A DNA stretch of 64,000 nt from Chondrosia reniformis (lineage: Eukaryota; Porifera; Demospongiae; Chondrillida; Chondrillidae): positions 3,571,501 to 3,635,500 of the forward strand of contig OX359195.1 in assembly GCA_947172415.1 (NCBI GenBank). The letters are read 5' to 3'. The position numbers and the translations under genes were made by a program. This document shows positions 47,411 to 60,896 of the stretch, in pieces (the first letter of the stretch is position 1; each line of letters begins with the position of its first letter). Below the pieces are notes generated by a model. The model did not search any database, was not told the origin of the DNA, and saw only the letters and a program-made list of their open reading frames with translations.

Positions 47411-50400
47411 GTACTAGTTCATTCAATTAGTACATACAACTATTACATACAACTAGTTCCTACAACTTGTAAATATAACTAGTACTAGTAGATACATCCA
47501 GTACACTGAACTAGTACATGCAACAAGTACATATAACTAGTACACAAAACTATTACATATAACTAGTACATGTATATGCTTGTTGTATGTACTTGAAGTA
47601 CATACAACAAGTATATACAACTCATACATACAACTAGGATTTAAAACACGTAATTACAATTAGTACATCCAATTAGTACTACAACTTTTATATAGAACTA
47701 GTACATATACCTAGTACATACAACTAATACATTTAACTAGTAATTAGTACATAAAACTAGTATAACTAGTGATTATCACTAGAAGCTACAACTAATAAAT
47801 ACGACTAGTACATACAAACAATACATACAAACAGTACATACAACTAGTCCATATAACTAGTTCATACAACTAGTTCATAAAACTCGTACATACAACTTGT
47901 ACATAGAACTAGTAAGAATACATAGAACATACACATATAACTTGAACATATGAATAGTACATACAACTAGTACATAAAACTAGTACATACAACTAGTACA
48001 TATCACTAGTACCTATAAGTAGTGATTACAGCTAGTACATGCCACTAGTACATATAACTAGTACTTTCAACTAGTACATATTACTAGTGCATACTACAAG
48101 TACATTCAACCAGTACAGAAAACTAGTACATACAACTAGTACCTATAACTAGTACATACACTAGTCAATAGAACCAGTTCACATGTCTAGAACCTACAAT
48201 CAGTGCACACAAATAGTACATTTAACTAGTTCACTATAGCTAGTGTTTACGACTAATACAAACAACTAGTATCTAGCACATACAACTAGTACATAGAACA
48301 AGTCCAGACAGCTACTACATACAACTAGTATCTAGCACATACAAACAGTACAGACAACTAGTACATACAACAAGTACATATAACTAGTACAAACAACTAC
48401 TCTATGTAAAAGGTACATACAACTAGTGCATACAACTAGTAATTACAACTAGTACAAACAACTTGTAAATACAACTAGTAAATATAACTAATAAATATTA
48501 CTTGTACTAGTACATACAACTAGTAAATATAACTATTAAATATAACTTGTACTAGTACATACAACAAGTATATACAACTAGCACATACAAGTACATACAA
48601 CTGGTACACAACTAGTACATACAATTAGTATATGCAATTGGTATATACAACTAGTACCTACTTAGTATCTAGTTTCACTAGTACTAAAACTTACAACTAG
48701 TACCTATAACTAGTACCCAACTACTACATATAACTAGTACATACAAATGGTACATACAACTAGTACATACAACTAGTACCTATACATACAACTAGTTACT
48801 AGTATATACAACTATATAGTAACTACAACAAGTAAATATAACAAGTACATACAACAATTACACACAATCAGTACATACAACTAGTACATATAACTATTAC
48901 ATACAATTAGTATATACAGCTAGTAACTAGTACACACAACTAGTACATACATATAGTTCATACATATAGTTACAAATACATACAATTTGTACATACAACC
49001 AGTACATACAATTAGTAACTACAAATAGTAAATAAAACTAGTACATACAAACATTATGCACAACTAGTACATACAACTAGTACATATAACTACCACTAGT
49101 CCATACAACTAGTACATACAACTAGTATACAGCTTGTACATATATCAAGTACAAACAGCTACTTACTAGTACATACAAACAGTACATACAACTAGTACAT
49201 ACAACTAGTTTCTAGTACATACAACGTATACATACAATTAATACATTGAACTAGTAATTACAACTCGTAAATATAGCTAGTACATACAACAATAACACAA
49301 AATTAGTACATACAACTATAACATATAACTACATACAAATAGTACATACAACTAGCACATACAACTAGTACATAAACCTAGTTCATTTAACCAGTACATA
49401 TAACTTGCACATAAAACTAGTACATACAGTTAGTACCTACTACTAGTACATTACACTAGTAACTACAAGTAGTAAATATGACTAGTAAATACAACAATTA
49501 CACACAACTACTACTTGAAACTAGTACATATAACTATATACAACTAGTTACTAGTACATACAAGTAGTACATACAAGTAGTACATACAACTAGTGCATAC
49601 AACTTGTACATACAACTAGTGCATACAACTAGTTCATACAACTGGTACATACAACTAGTACATACAACTAGTACACACAACTAGTACATACAACTAGTAC
49701 ATAGAACTAGTACATGCAACTAGTGCATACAACTAGTGAATACAACTAATACACACAAATACTACATATAATTAGTACATAGAACTAGTACACACAATTA
49801 GTATATACAACTATTACATACATCTAGTTCATACAACTAGTATATAAAACTAGTAACTACAACTAGTACATATAACTAGTACATCCAAAAATTACGCACA
49901 ACTAGTACATACAACTAGTACATATAACTACAAGTAGAGCAAACATCTAGTACAAAAAACTAATAAATTCACATTGTTACTAGAACATATAACTAATACA
50001 TACAATCAGTACATTCAACTAGTTAGTAGTTCGTACAACTAGTACACACAACTAGTAAATACAATTAGTTAAAAGAACTAGTCCTGCAACTAGAATATAG
50101 AAGTAGTACATATAATCAGTACATATAACTTGCACATACAACTAATACATACAATAAGTACATACAACAAGTTACTAGTACATAAACTAGTACATACAAC
50201 CAGTACATACAACTAGTACATAGAACAAGTACACACAACAAGTACATACAACTAGCACATAGAACTAGTTACTAGTACATACAACTAGTAATAAGTCCAT
50301 AGAACTAGTATATACAACTAGTACATACAACTAGTAACTACAAGTAGTAAATATAACTAGTACATACAACAATTATAGGCAATTTGTACATACAACTACT

Positions 50401-53236
50401 ACATATAACTAGTACATACAATTAGTAAATACAACTAGTATCTAGTACATAAAACTAGTACATACAACTAGTACATACAACTAGTACATACAGTTAGTAC
50501 ATACAACTTTTACATACAACTAGTAACTACAACTAGTAAATATAACTAGTACATACAAGAATTACACACAAGTATTACACACAAGTAGTACATATAACTA
50601 CATACAACTAGTACATACAACTAGTATTTACAAGTCGTATATACAGATAGTTAATTGTACATAACAGTAGTACTTACAACTAGTACGTACAACTAGTACA
50701 TATATCTAGTACATACATTGAGTTACTAGTACATTCAACTAGGACATACAACTAGTACATACAACTAGTACACACAATTAGTTCATACAATTAGTTCATA
50801 CTATTAGTTACCAGTACATACAAGTTTTACACACAACTAGTACATACAACTAGTAACTACAACTAGTGAATAAAACTAATACATACAAAAATTTTGCACA
50901 ACTAGTACATACAACTAGTACATATAACTACCACTAGTCCATACAATTAGTACATACAACTAATACATACAGCTAGTACATATATTAAGTACAAACAGCT
51001 ATTTACTAGTACGTACAAACAGTACATACATACAACTAGTTTCTAGTACATACAACTAGTTTCTAATACATACAACTTATACATACAACTAGTACATACA
51101 ACTAGTATTACAACTGGTAAATATAGCTAGTACATACAACAATAACACAAAATTAGTACATACAACTGGTACATATAACTACATACAAATAGTACATACA
51201 ACTAGTACATACAACTAGTACATACAACTAGGTTATAAAGAGAGTTACTAGTACATACCACTGGTACACACAACTAGCACATACAACTAGTACATAAAAC
51301 TAGTACATATAACCAGTACATATAACTTGCACATACAACTAGTACATACAGTTAGTACATACAACTAGTTACTAATACGTACCCCTAGTACCTACTACTA
51401 ATACATTACACTAGTCACTACAAGTACTAAATATAACTAGTAAATACAACAATTACGCACAACTAGTACATACAACTAGTACATATAACTACAACTAGAG
51501 CAAACAACTAGTACAAAAAACTAGTAAATTCAGATTGTTACTAGTGCATATAACTAATACATACAATCAGTACATACAACTAGTTAGTAGTTTATACAAC
51601 TAGTACACACAACTAGTAACTACAAGTAGTAAACATAACTAGTACATACAACAATTACACGCAATTTGTACATACAACAACTACATATAACTAGTACATA
51701 CAACTAGTACATACAACTTGTACATACAACTTGTTCATACAACTAGTAACTACAACTAGTAAATATAACTAGTACATACAAGAATTACACACAACTATTA
51801 AATACAAGTAGTACATATAACTGCATACAACTAGTACATACAACTAGTATTTACAAGTCGTACATACAGATAGTTAATTGTACATAAAAGTAGTACACAC
51901 AACTAGTACGTACAACTAGTACATATATCTAGTACATACAGTGAGTTACTAGTTCATACAACTAGTACATAAAACTAGCATTGAGTACATACGACTTCAT
52001 CCAACTAGTACATACAACAACTTCATACAACTTGTACATATAACTGTTACTTACAACTAGTACATACAACTAGTATTTACAACTAGTACATACAACTAGT
52101 ACACACAATTAGTACATACAACTATTATTTACAACTAGTATTTACAACTACTACATACAACTAGTACACACAACTAGTACATATAACTAGTACATACAAT
52201 TATGACACACAACTAGTACATATTACTAGTTCATATAACTACTACACAAAACTAGTCCATATAATTAGAACATACAACTAGTACATACAACTAGTACACA
52301 AAACTAGTCCATAAAACTAGAACATACAACTAGTACACAAAACTAGTCCATAAAACTAGAACATACAACTAGAACATACAACTAGTACACACAACTAGTA
52401 CATACAACTAGTACACAAAACTATTCCACACAACTAGTTCACACAACTAGTACATACAACTAGTACACACAACTAGTACATAAAACTAGCATTGAGTACA
52501 TACGAGTTCATCCAACTAGTACATACAACAACTTCATACAACTTGTACATATAACTGTTACTTACAACTAGTACATACAACTAGTATTTACAACTAGTAC
52601 ATACAACTAGTACATACAACTAGAACTACAAATATTATATAGAACTAGTTAATAGAATGAGAACATAAAACTAGTACATTCAACTAGTAACCAGTACATA
52701 CAACTAATATATACGATTAGTGCGTAAACTAGTAAATATAACTTGTTCTTGTACATACAACTAGGGCAAAAAACCTAGTACATGCAAATAGAAAGGAGAA
52801 GTTACAAATAGTACATACAATTTACACATAGAACTAGTACATAGGATGAGTACATAAAACTAGTATGTACAACTAGTACTTACAACTAGTTCATATAACT
52901 AGTTCATATAACTAGTTCATACAACTAGTACATACAAGCAGAAACTAGTGCATACAACTAGTACATACAACTAATACATAAAACTAGTACATAGAACTAG
53001 TACGTACAACTAGTACATACAGCTGGTACATACAACTAGTACATACACCTCTATAGTACATTCAACTAGTACACAGAACTAGTGAGAAGTACATATAACA
53101 AGTAAATACAACTAGTACATACAACTATTACATTAAACTAGTACATATAACTATTGCATGCAACCAGTACACACAACTAGTACATACAACTAATACATAC
53201 AACTAGTACATACAGTTACTACACCCAACTAGTTCA
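47411..53236. repeat. 13-bp minisatellite array, block 14
   Basis: 5.8 kb of satellite. From about 48.8 kb on, a local higher-order pattern with AACTACAACTAGTAAATATA and ACAATTACACACAACTAG phrases recurs, and segments around 50.6 and 51.8 kb and around 51.98 and 52.49 kb are near copies. No gene. Confidence 0.95.
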
Positions 53237-53329
53237 ATCAATCAATCTGCACCATAGCTTATCTCCTATGCAGGAGGTCGCCACTATATACATACAATAA
53301 TTAATACTACAATTGAGTTTATACTATAG

Positions 53330-54007
53330 CTAGAAATTGTCTATCCATTTTTTTCTCGGTCTTCCTCTTGGCCTTTTCCCTACAATTTCCTCAGTGTACA
53401 CCTTCTTCACTAGTCTGTCATCTTCCATCTTCTCCAACTTCTCTCTCCATGTTCTTTGTTTCCTATTCACTTTCTCCATCCCGTTCTCTTGCCTCACTGC
53501 CTCCCTCACATCTGCATTCCTTACTCTGTCAATCCTTGACACTCCTTCTACTCTTCTCAGATAAACCATTTCTGTTGTCCCTAGTCTGCTCTCGTACCTC
53601 TTCATCATTGTCCATGTTTCACTGCTATACAGCATGGTCGGTATCACCATTGCATTATACACCCTCATCTTCGTGGCTTTCTTCAACTCCCTTCTTTCTA
53701 GCACCTCCTTCCTCATAACTCCTATCACTCTGGCCGCTGCACCCACTCTGTGTTCAATTTCCTCTTCACATGTCCCATCTGCACTCAGGATAGCTCCTAA
53801 GTATTTCATGTTTTGCACTTGTTCTATCTCTTCCCCATCCACACACACTTTGCAGTCTTCTCCTTGCTTACTAACCATCATCACTTTAGTTTTGCCCCAA
53901 TGTATCTTCATTCCCCAATTACTCATTGCCTTCTTTAACTCCCTCAAATTTGTCTCCATGTCCTCCTTCCTCTCTGTTAGTAGCATCACGTCATCCGCAA
54001 ACAGCAC
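53330..54007 (-). pseudogene. RTE LINE: second half of RT and C-terminus
   Basis: 225 codons beginning inside the RT at L-F-A-D-D-V (the catalytic FADD box, aa 2-6), then the thumb with N-x-x-K-T-K and M-K-Y-L-G-A-I-L-S-A-D-G, the Y-S-S-E-T-W region, and the basic end G-K-R-P-R-G-R-P-R-K-K-W typical of RTE-like LINEs. It is in another frame than the upstream half. Roughly 60 residues expected between L-Y-K-K and L-F-A-D-D are missing. Confidence 0.86.
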
Positions 54008-54018
54008 TATACACTATA

Positions 54019-56013
54019 CTACTTCTTGTACAATGATCTAATGGCCCTCAGCAGTCTTCCCTTCACACCATATTCCCCTAACACATTCCACAGCTTATCT
54101 CTACCCACCCTATTGTAGGCCTTTTCCAAATCCACACATGCCACCACCATCTTCTTGTTCTTCTCTAACATCTTCTCACTCATTTGTCTTATGTTAAGGA
54201 GCTTGACCGTGCAACTTCTACCCTTTCTAAAACCCCCCTGAGCTTCAAGTACCTTGCTTTCCGTCACATCTCTTGTCCTTTCATCCAGTATCCTCGCATA
54301 GACCTTACTTGGGATGCTGAGGAGGCTTATGCCCCGGTAGTTCTCACATTTCAACTTGCTTCCTTTCTTATGCACTGGCACAATTACTGCTCGTTGCCAG
54401 TCTTCTGGAACTTGCCCATTTTCCCATGCCAGACACATTATCCTATGAAGCCACTTCACCACTACCGTCCTTCCAGCCTTCAACATCTCAGCACTAATCC
54501 CACATATACCTGGTGACTTCCCATTTTTCAGCTTCGATATGTCTACTTCTACTTCCTCAGCTATAATAGGTACCCTCTCCACCTCTTCTTCAAGTTGCTC
54601 CTCCCTGTCTAGTTGGTTATCACTCTGGCCCTGAGTACCCTCTTGCAATAGATCACTAAAATTTGCCTTCCATCTTTTACAAATTCCTTCATCATCTACT
54701 ATCACCTGGCCACTTTCACCACATATTTTCCCCGTTACATCTGCTCTACTTTCACTATGTGTGCGGACCCTACTCCAGAACCTTTTCTGGTTCTTTTGGA
54801 AGTCATCTTGTAATGATCTGCCAAGCTCAACCCATTCCTCATTTCTTGCATGTCTCACCACTCTTTTTGCTTCCTTTTTTGCCAGTTGGTATTTCTCCTT
54901 TGCCCCTGGTGTCTGTTGCTGCAACCATTTCAAATAAGCCACCTTCTTATTCTTTATTGCTTGCTTCACATTTTCATTCCACCATCTAGTTATTTTCTTA
55001 GCATTTCTGCACCGTTGCATCCCGCACACCTCAGCTACTGTTTCCAATATATTCTTCTTAAACTCTCTCCAGACTTCCTCTACATTGCTGCTTTTCCAGT
55101 GTCTTGCCCTATCTAGCTTCCTTTCTAACCTCAAACTGAATATCCATCTCACTCCTTCCTCTTTTAGTTTCCATCTCTTTAGGTACTGCCTTCTGTATTC
55201 TCCTTGTTTTACCTCTCCCCTTTTGAGGTGCCTTTTTGTCAACTTCACCTTCATGACTACAAGGTGATGGTCGCTTCCAATTTCTGCTCCTCGGATAACT
55301 CTCACATCATTTACAGTTCGCTTCATATCTCCTCTAACCAAGAAGTAATCTATTATGGACTGCAAAACTCTTCCTGGGCATCTCCATGTGAACTTGTGTA
55401 TATTCTTATGCTCAAAAAGGGTGTTCATTATCCTTAGATCATTCTCTCCACAGAAATTCAGGAGCCTTCTCCCGCTGTCATTCTCTACTTCTTCCCCATG
55501 TTTCCCCTTAACGTCACTCCATCTCCCCACATTGTTTCCAACTCTTGCATTAAAGTCGCCCATCACCACCACCCTATCTCCTCTTTGTGTTCTGGCTATC
55601 ACTTCCTGCAGCCATGCATAGAACTCTTCCTTCGTGTCGTTATCCTTGTCATCTGTTGGTGCGTATACTTGCACTATCGTTATTCCTTCTCCCTCGATCT
55701 TCAGCCTTACCATCATGCACCTTTCATTTACGCATCTCCAACTTCTGATGCAATCTACCCATCGCTCCACCACCACTATGCCTACACCACCTCTGGCTCT
55801 GCCTTCCTTCACCCCCGCGTACATATAGCTAGCACCGTCAATTACCTTCATGCTATTCCCCCTTCCTTTCGTCTCGCTAAGGCCAAGTATATCTAGATTG
55901 TATCTTTTCATCTCCCGAATCAATTCTTCTTCCTTGTTCCTAGCAGATCTAACGTTCCAGGTACCTAATCTATGCACTTTATCTTTATCTTCATTCTTCG
56001 TCAGCGATAGCAT
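54019..56013 (-). pseudogene. RTE LINE: AP endonuclease and first half of RT
   Basis: 664 codons from an ATG at 56,013. Endonuclease: G-T-W-N-V-R (N20), S-E-T-K (E47), V-Y-A-P-T (116-120), M-G-D-F-N-A (151-156) and S-D-H-H (247-250), the catalytic set of the exonuclease III-like fold. A basic linker of about 200 residues follows. RT begins with G-K-S-P-G-I-x-G-I-S-A-E-M (family consensus has D where this copy has C), N-Y-R-G-I-S-L-L-S, Q-G-G-F-R-K-G-R-S-C and V-D-L-E-K-A-Y-N-R-V. The frame stops at 54,019 right after R-S-L-Y-K-K, where the deletion begins. Confidence 0.88.
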
Positions 56014-56102
56014 CTTAGTTTCTACGGTGGGTTGTCAAATCAAAGACAGGAATCCCAACGCGAAGGCTCAAAACGCCGACTTTTTCACACCTACACAACA
56101 AT

Positions 56103-58174
56103 ACATACAACTAGTACATACAGTTACTACACACAACTAGTTATGAGTACATAAATGTAGTACATACAATTAGTACAAACAACAATTTATGAGTACATAA
56201 AAACTAATGCATACAACTAATACATACAACTACTACATACAACTAGAACATAAATCTAGTACATACAACTAGTATATACATATAGTAGATACAAATACTA
56301 AATATACCTAGTACCAGTTCATACAAATACTACAAACAACTAGTATCTATGACTAGTAAATAAAAGTAGTATTAGTCCATACAACTAAAACGTACAACTG
56401 TCACATTCAGCTAGTAATGTGTACATATAATTAGTAAATACATCTAGTATATGCAACTAGTACATACAACTATTAATTACAAGTAATACATACACCTACT
56501 ACATAAAACTAGTACATACACATATAACTAGTACATATAAATAGTACTTACAACTACTAAATACAACTAGTACATACAAGTGGTACATAACTAGTACATA
56601 CAACTAGTAAATATAATTAGTACATACAAATAGTACAAACAGATAGTACATACAACTTGTACTTACCTAGTACCCATTATAACTAGTATTATAAAGAACC
56701 TATAACTATTACATAGCGCCAGAACATATATACAACTAGTGCATACAAGTAGTACTTACAACGCGTACATATAACTAATGCATACAACTAGTACATACAC
56801 ATAGTAAGTACATGTAGTACGTACAACTACTACACACAACTAGTACATACAAATAGTACATACAACTTGGACCTACCTAGTACCTAGTATAACTAGGACT
56901 AGAACCTACAACCAGTACATACAACTAGTACATAGAACTAGAACATACGGCTAGTATATACACCTAGTACACACAACTACTACATATAACTAGTGCATAC
57001 ACATATACCTAGTACATATAAATGGTACATACAACTAGTACATACAACCAGTACACACAACTAGCACATATAACTAGTACACACAATTACTACATTAAAC
57101 TAGTGCATTCACAGAAAACTAGCACATATAAATAGTATATACAATTAGAACATAAACTAGAACCTACAAGTGGTACATTAAACTAGTACATACAACTAGA
57201 AGCTACTTAGTACGTAGTACAACTGGTACCAGAACCTACAACTAGTATCTACACCTAGTCATACAACTAGTATCGAGTACATACAACTAGTACAAACAAC
57301 TAGTACATACAAATAGTCCATACAACTAGTACATACAACTAGTACATACAACTAGTACCTAATTAGTACCTAGTGTAACTAGTACTAGAACCTTCAACTA
57401 GTACTTACTACTAGTACATACAGTTAATACATATAAATAGTGCATAAAACAAGTACATACAACAATAACACACAATTAATACATACAAATAGTATATACA
57501 ACTTGTGTCTAGTACATTCAACTAAAATCTTCCTAGTACCTAGTATAACTAGTACTAGAACCTCTAGCTTGTACATACAACTAGTACATATAACTACTTT
57601 ATACAACTAGTATATACATGTAGTACACACAACTACTACATATAACTAGCACATACACATATCCCTAGTACATATAAATAGTACATACAACTAGTACATA
57701 CAACTAGTACATATATACAAAAAACTTGAATATACAATTAGTATATAGAACTAGTTAAAACGATTAGTACATACAACTAGTACCTACCTAATACTTTGTT
57801 ATAACTTGTACTTGAACATACAACTAGTACACACAACCAGTAAATATAACTAGTACACACAATTACTACATTAAACTAGTACATATAAAACTATATACAA
57901 CTACAACATAACTAGAACATTATAACAATTAGTACATAGAACTAGTACATACAACTAGTACATACAACTTGTATTGAGTACACAAAACTAGTACAAACAA
58001 CTAGTACATACAACTAGTGCGTACAACTAGAACCAACCAAGTACATAGTATTAATTAGTACTAGTACTTACAACTAGTATATACAACTAGTCCATATAAA
58101 TGGTGCATACAACTAGTACATACAACTAGTACATATAACTAGTACAAACAACTAGTATTAACGCCTAGTTCACA
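56103..58174. repeat. 13-bp minisatellite array, block 15
   Basis: Satellite with many CTAGTACCTAGTATAACTAG-like variant units; no gene. Confidence 0.95.
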
Positions 58175-58429
58175 CCTTTACGGAGAACCTTGTTACTTCT
58201 TGCCTTAGTTTACTAAGGCAAGGAGTATCTGGCTTGGACAACCCTCTGTCAGTTATGTTTTCCTTTCTTTGGGTTTTTAGCCAGAAGCCTCGGCTTTGCC
58301 TCCTTCAGGCAGCAGCAGACAGATGTGCATGGGGCCAAAGTTGACCGTCATAATAGGAGGGAGTACCTCCATACACCAATCCACCCCTGCTTTCCAGAGG
58401 TCGACAGGCAAGGACTGGGACAGGACTAC

Positions 58430-58825
58430 TTATCGTCCAGGCCCCAATCCCTCAACAGATAGATGTCGCCTCAATATCCTCACAGCCGAACAGAGAACAG
58501 TTCTCTGCATGGCTCTCATCACTTCTACTCCCCTTTTTGACAGCTTTGGAATTCCCCTAAGGTCTTCCAGGACCGTCTCCACTGTCCCCAGAGCACCAAT
58601 TATTATCGGGACTACCTCAATTCGGTAGCCCCTAAATTGTTTCCTCATATCAGCCGCCAGCTTCTGGTACTTTTGGAACTTCTCTTGCCATCTTCCATTA
58701 ATATTGCTGTCAGTAGGAACTGACATCTCAATAATGTAGATGGACTTACATAGCCGATTCTCAACCACTAAGTCTGGCTTTCTTTCTGTCATTGCATCAA
58801 CTGTAGGGATACTAGGATCCCACAA
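58430..58825 (-). pseudogene. LINE copy 4: restriction-like endonuclease
   Basis: 131 codons with R-K-P-D near the start and I-E-M 14 residues later, then the K-Y segment, as in copies 1 and 3. Out of frame with the upstream RT part. Several substitutions relative to copies 1 and 3 show it is an older or independent copy. Confidence 0.82.
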
Positions 58826-58847
58826 GATTGTGACAGCCCTATTCTCA

Positions 58848-59678
58848 TTAGACTGGTTTTGCTTCTAGTTTGTACCAGGGCTCTTCCTGCTTGAATTCAT
58901 ATTCTTTCAACAGTCTCCACAACACAATCAGAATTACCCGGTCATGTCTCTCTTTGTAGAGAGAAAATCCCTTGGGCTCAGACATGTTTAGTATGTGTTT
59001 GACCGTTTCCATAGCCTTGCCACATTCTCTGCACATTAGGAGGCTAGAATTCTTCAGAATCCTATTTTGGTACCACCTAGTGTGCAGCACATCATCTTGG
59101 GCTGCGAGAATCAGAGCCTCAGTTTGAGGTCTGAGTCTCCCCTCAGAAAGCCACACATAAGACTCCCTATTTGTGACTTGTCTGTGGTATGAGCCCTGGT
59201 GAGACTTTTCGGCTAGGTTACTTTTTAACCTTTCAGTCTGGGCCTCCCGGAGCTCACGTGCCACTCTCCTCCATTCTCTTACACTATTTTGTGAGGGATC
59301 TGTCTTCAGCCACATTTCCGGTTCTAGTTCTATTCCGTGGCTTTTCAGTATCAATCTGGCTTCTTTCAAGACAGTCCTCCTCTGCTTTGAGCACTCCAGC
59401 CACTTTTGGTGTTTAACCACAACAGCTATGAGTGGATCATTGGCAGTATGGAGGTATCTTGCCAGATTCACAACAGCCTTGTCGTGATCCAAAGGAAAAC
59501 TACAGAGCCCTTTACCACCTTGTGAGCGAGGCAAATTCACTCTTTCAATGGCAGAGTTATAGTGATGACACTGGTACTTTCTCATGATCTTTCTCACCAT
59601 TCGGTCCAGTTTTGGAAGCTCACTTTGAGTCCGCTTCAAAACTGGGTAAGAGTATCTCAATAGAGAGGCACGCAACAT
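58848..59678 (-). pseudogene. LINE copy 4: RT thumb, linker and CCHC finger
   Basis: 276 codons in the frame of copy 3. It begins after a nonsense codon (TAG in place of AAG, 59,700 area) and contains the H-H-Y-N-S-A-I-E-R-V segment and the CCHC finger. A one-base insertion at about 58,849 relative to copy 3 breaks the connection with the nuclease. Confidence 0.82.
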
Positions 59679-59780
59679 GTTAGAGGCTTCTGCAGCATTC
59701 TAACCATTGAGGTGAGAGCCCCACACTTTGTGGAGTCTTCTCCTCAATTCATTGATCAAGCAAGCTTTTACCTTGCTGTC

Positions 59781-60896
59781 ACAACTACTAAAGATAACTA
59801 GTACATACACATATTCATAGTACATATAAATAGTATATACAACTAGTACATACAACTCGTACGTACAAAAATTACACTCATCTTGTATGTAAAACTACTA
59901 CATACAACTTATATCCAGTAAATATAACTAGGATCTACCTAGTACCTTGTATAACTACTACTAGAACTTACAACTAGAGCATAGAACTAGTATATACAAC
60001 TAATACATGCAACTAGTACCTACAACTAGAAAGTGTAACTAGTACATACAGTTATTACACCCAACTAGAACATATGACTAGTACATATAACTCGTACATA
60101 CAACTAGTACATGCAACTAGTACAAACAATTAGAACTTACAACTAGTACATACACCTAATACATACAATTAGTACGTACAACTAGAACATACAACTAGTT
60201 ACTAGACAAACAACTAGTACATACAACTAGTTACTACAAATAGTAAATAGAGTTAGTACATACAATAATTAGACACAACTTTAACATATAACTAGTACCT
60301 TCACATATAACTAGTATATATAAATAGTACATACACCCAGTATATACAACTAGGACACACAAGTGATATATACAACTAGTACACCCAACCAGTGCATACA
60401 ACTAGTATATACAACTAGAAACTAGTACATGCAACTAGTACATAGAAAGAGTACGTAAAACTCATGTGTACAACTAGTACGAACAATAAGACATTAGTAC
60501 ATACAGCTAGCTCATAGAATGTGAACATAAAACTACCACATAAAACTAGTAATTATACAACTAGTACTAAGCTAGTACATGCAAGTAATATATACATACA
60601 ACTAGTACATACAATTAGTACATAACTAGTCCATGCAACTAGTATAAACAATTTGTTTATACAACTACTACATGCAACTACTACATACAACTTGTACACA
60701 CAAGTACTAGATATAACTAGTGCATACAACTAGTACATAGAACGAGTACATAAACCAAGTATAGACAACTAGGACATATAACTAGTACAGAAACTATTAC
60801 ACACAACTACTACATACAACTTGTACCTACAATTATAAATATAACTTGTTCTAGTACATACAACTAGTAAATCAACTAGTACATACAATCAGTACA
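59781..60896. repeat. 13-bp minisatellite array, block 16 (right end)
   Basis: Last stretch of the 13-bp satellite before the abrupt change to the AT-rich satellite; no gene. Confidence 0.95.

Larger units (their letters stand above)
43858..47850 (+). repeat. Tandem duplication of about 2.2 kb (satellite plus insert)
   Basis: 43,858 to about 45,820 is repeated at 46,041 to about 47,850 with the same order: satellite with the words CTCGAACCTTCC and GTGGATAGC, the hairpin insert, the AT-rich insert tail, then satellite with GTAGATACATCCAGTAC. The left unit has about 200 bp (45,205-45,385) missing in the right unit. There are many point differences, so the duplication is not very recent. Confidence 0.85.
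53237..56102 (-). mobile_element. RTE-type LINE with an internal deletion
   Basis: Minus-strand non-LTR retrotransposon with an apurinic endonuclease domain followed by an RT. Its 3' end (left) has a short UTR containing GCGACCTCC...GGAGAT and a tail of ATTG repeats instead of poly(A), as RTE elements do. The 5' side ends near 56,102. A deletion in the RT removes the segment around the G-x-x-Q-G motif, so the copy is dead. Confidence 0.88.
58175..59780 (-). mobile_element. RLE-type LINE, copy 4, truncated at both ends
   Basis: Matches copy 1 from 2,901 to about 4,464: lacks the last 14 or so bases of the 3' end and everything upstream of the RT thumb. The 3' junction again lies at the same place in the satellite unit. 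The 3' UTR hairpin is at 58,199-58,222. Confidence 0.9.

Noticed and set aside
53337-56140. Plus-strand frames rich in Ser, Leu, Pro and His over the RTE element
   Set aside because: Antisense shadows of the endonuclease-RT coding strand.
1-60896. CRISPR array
   Set aside because: Units are contiguous 13-bp copies without unique spacers, and the context is eukaryotic.
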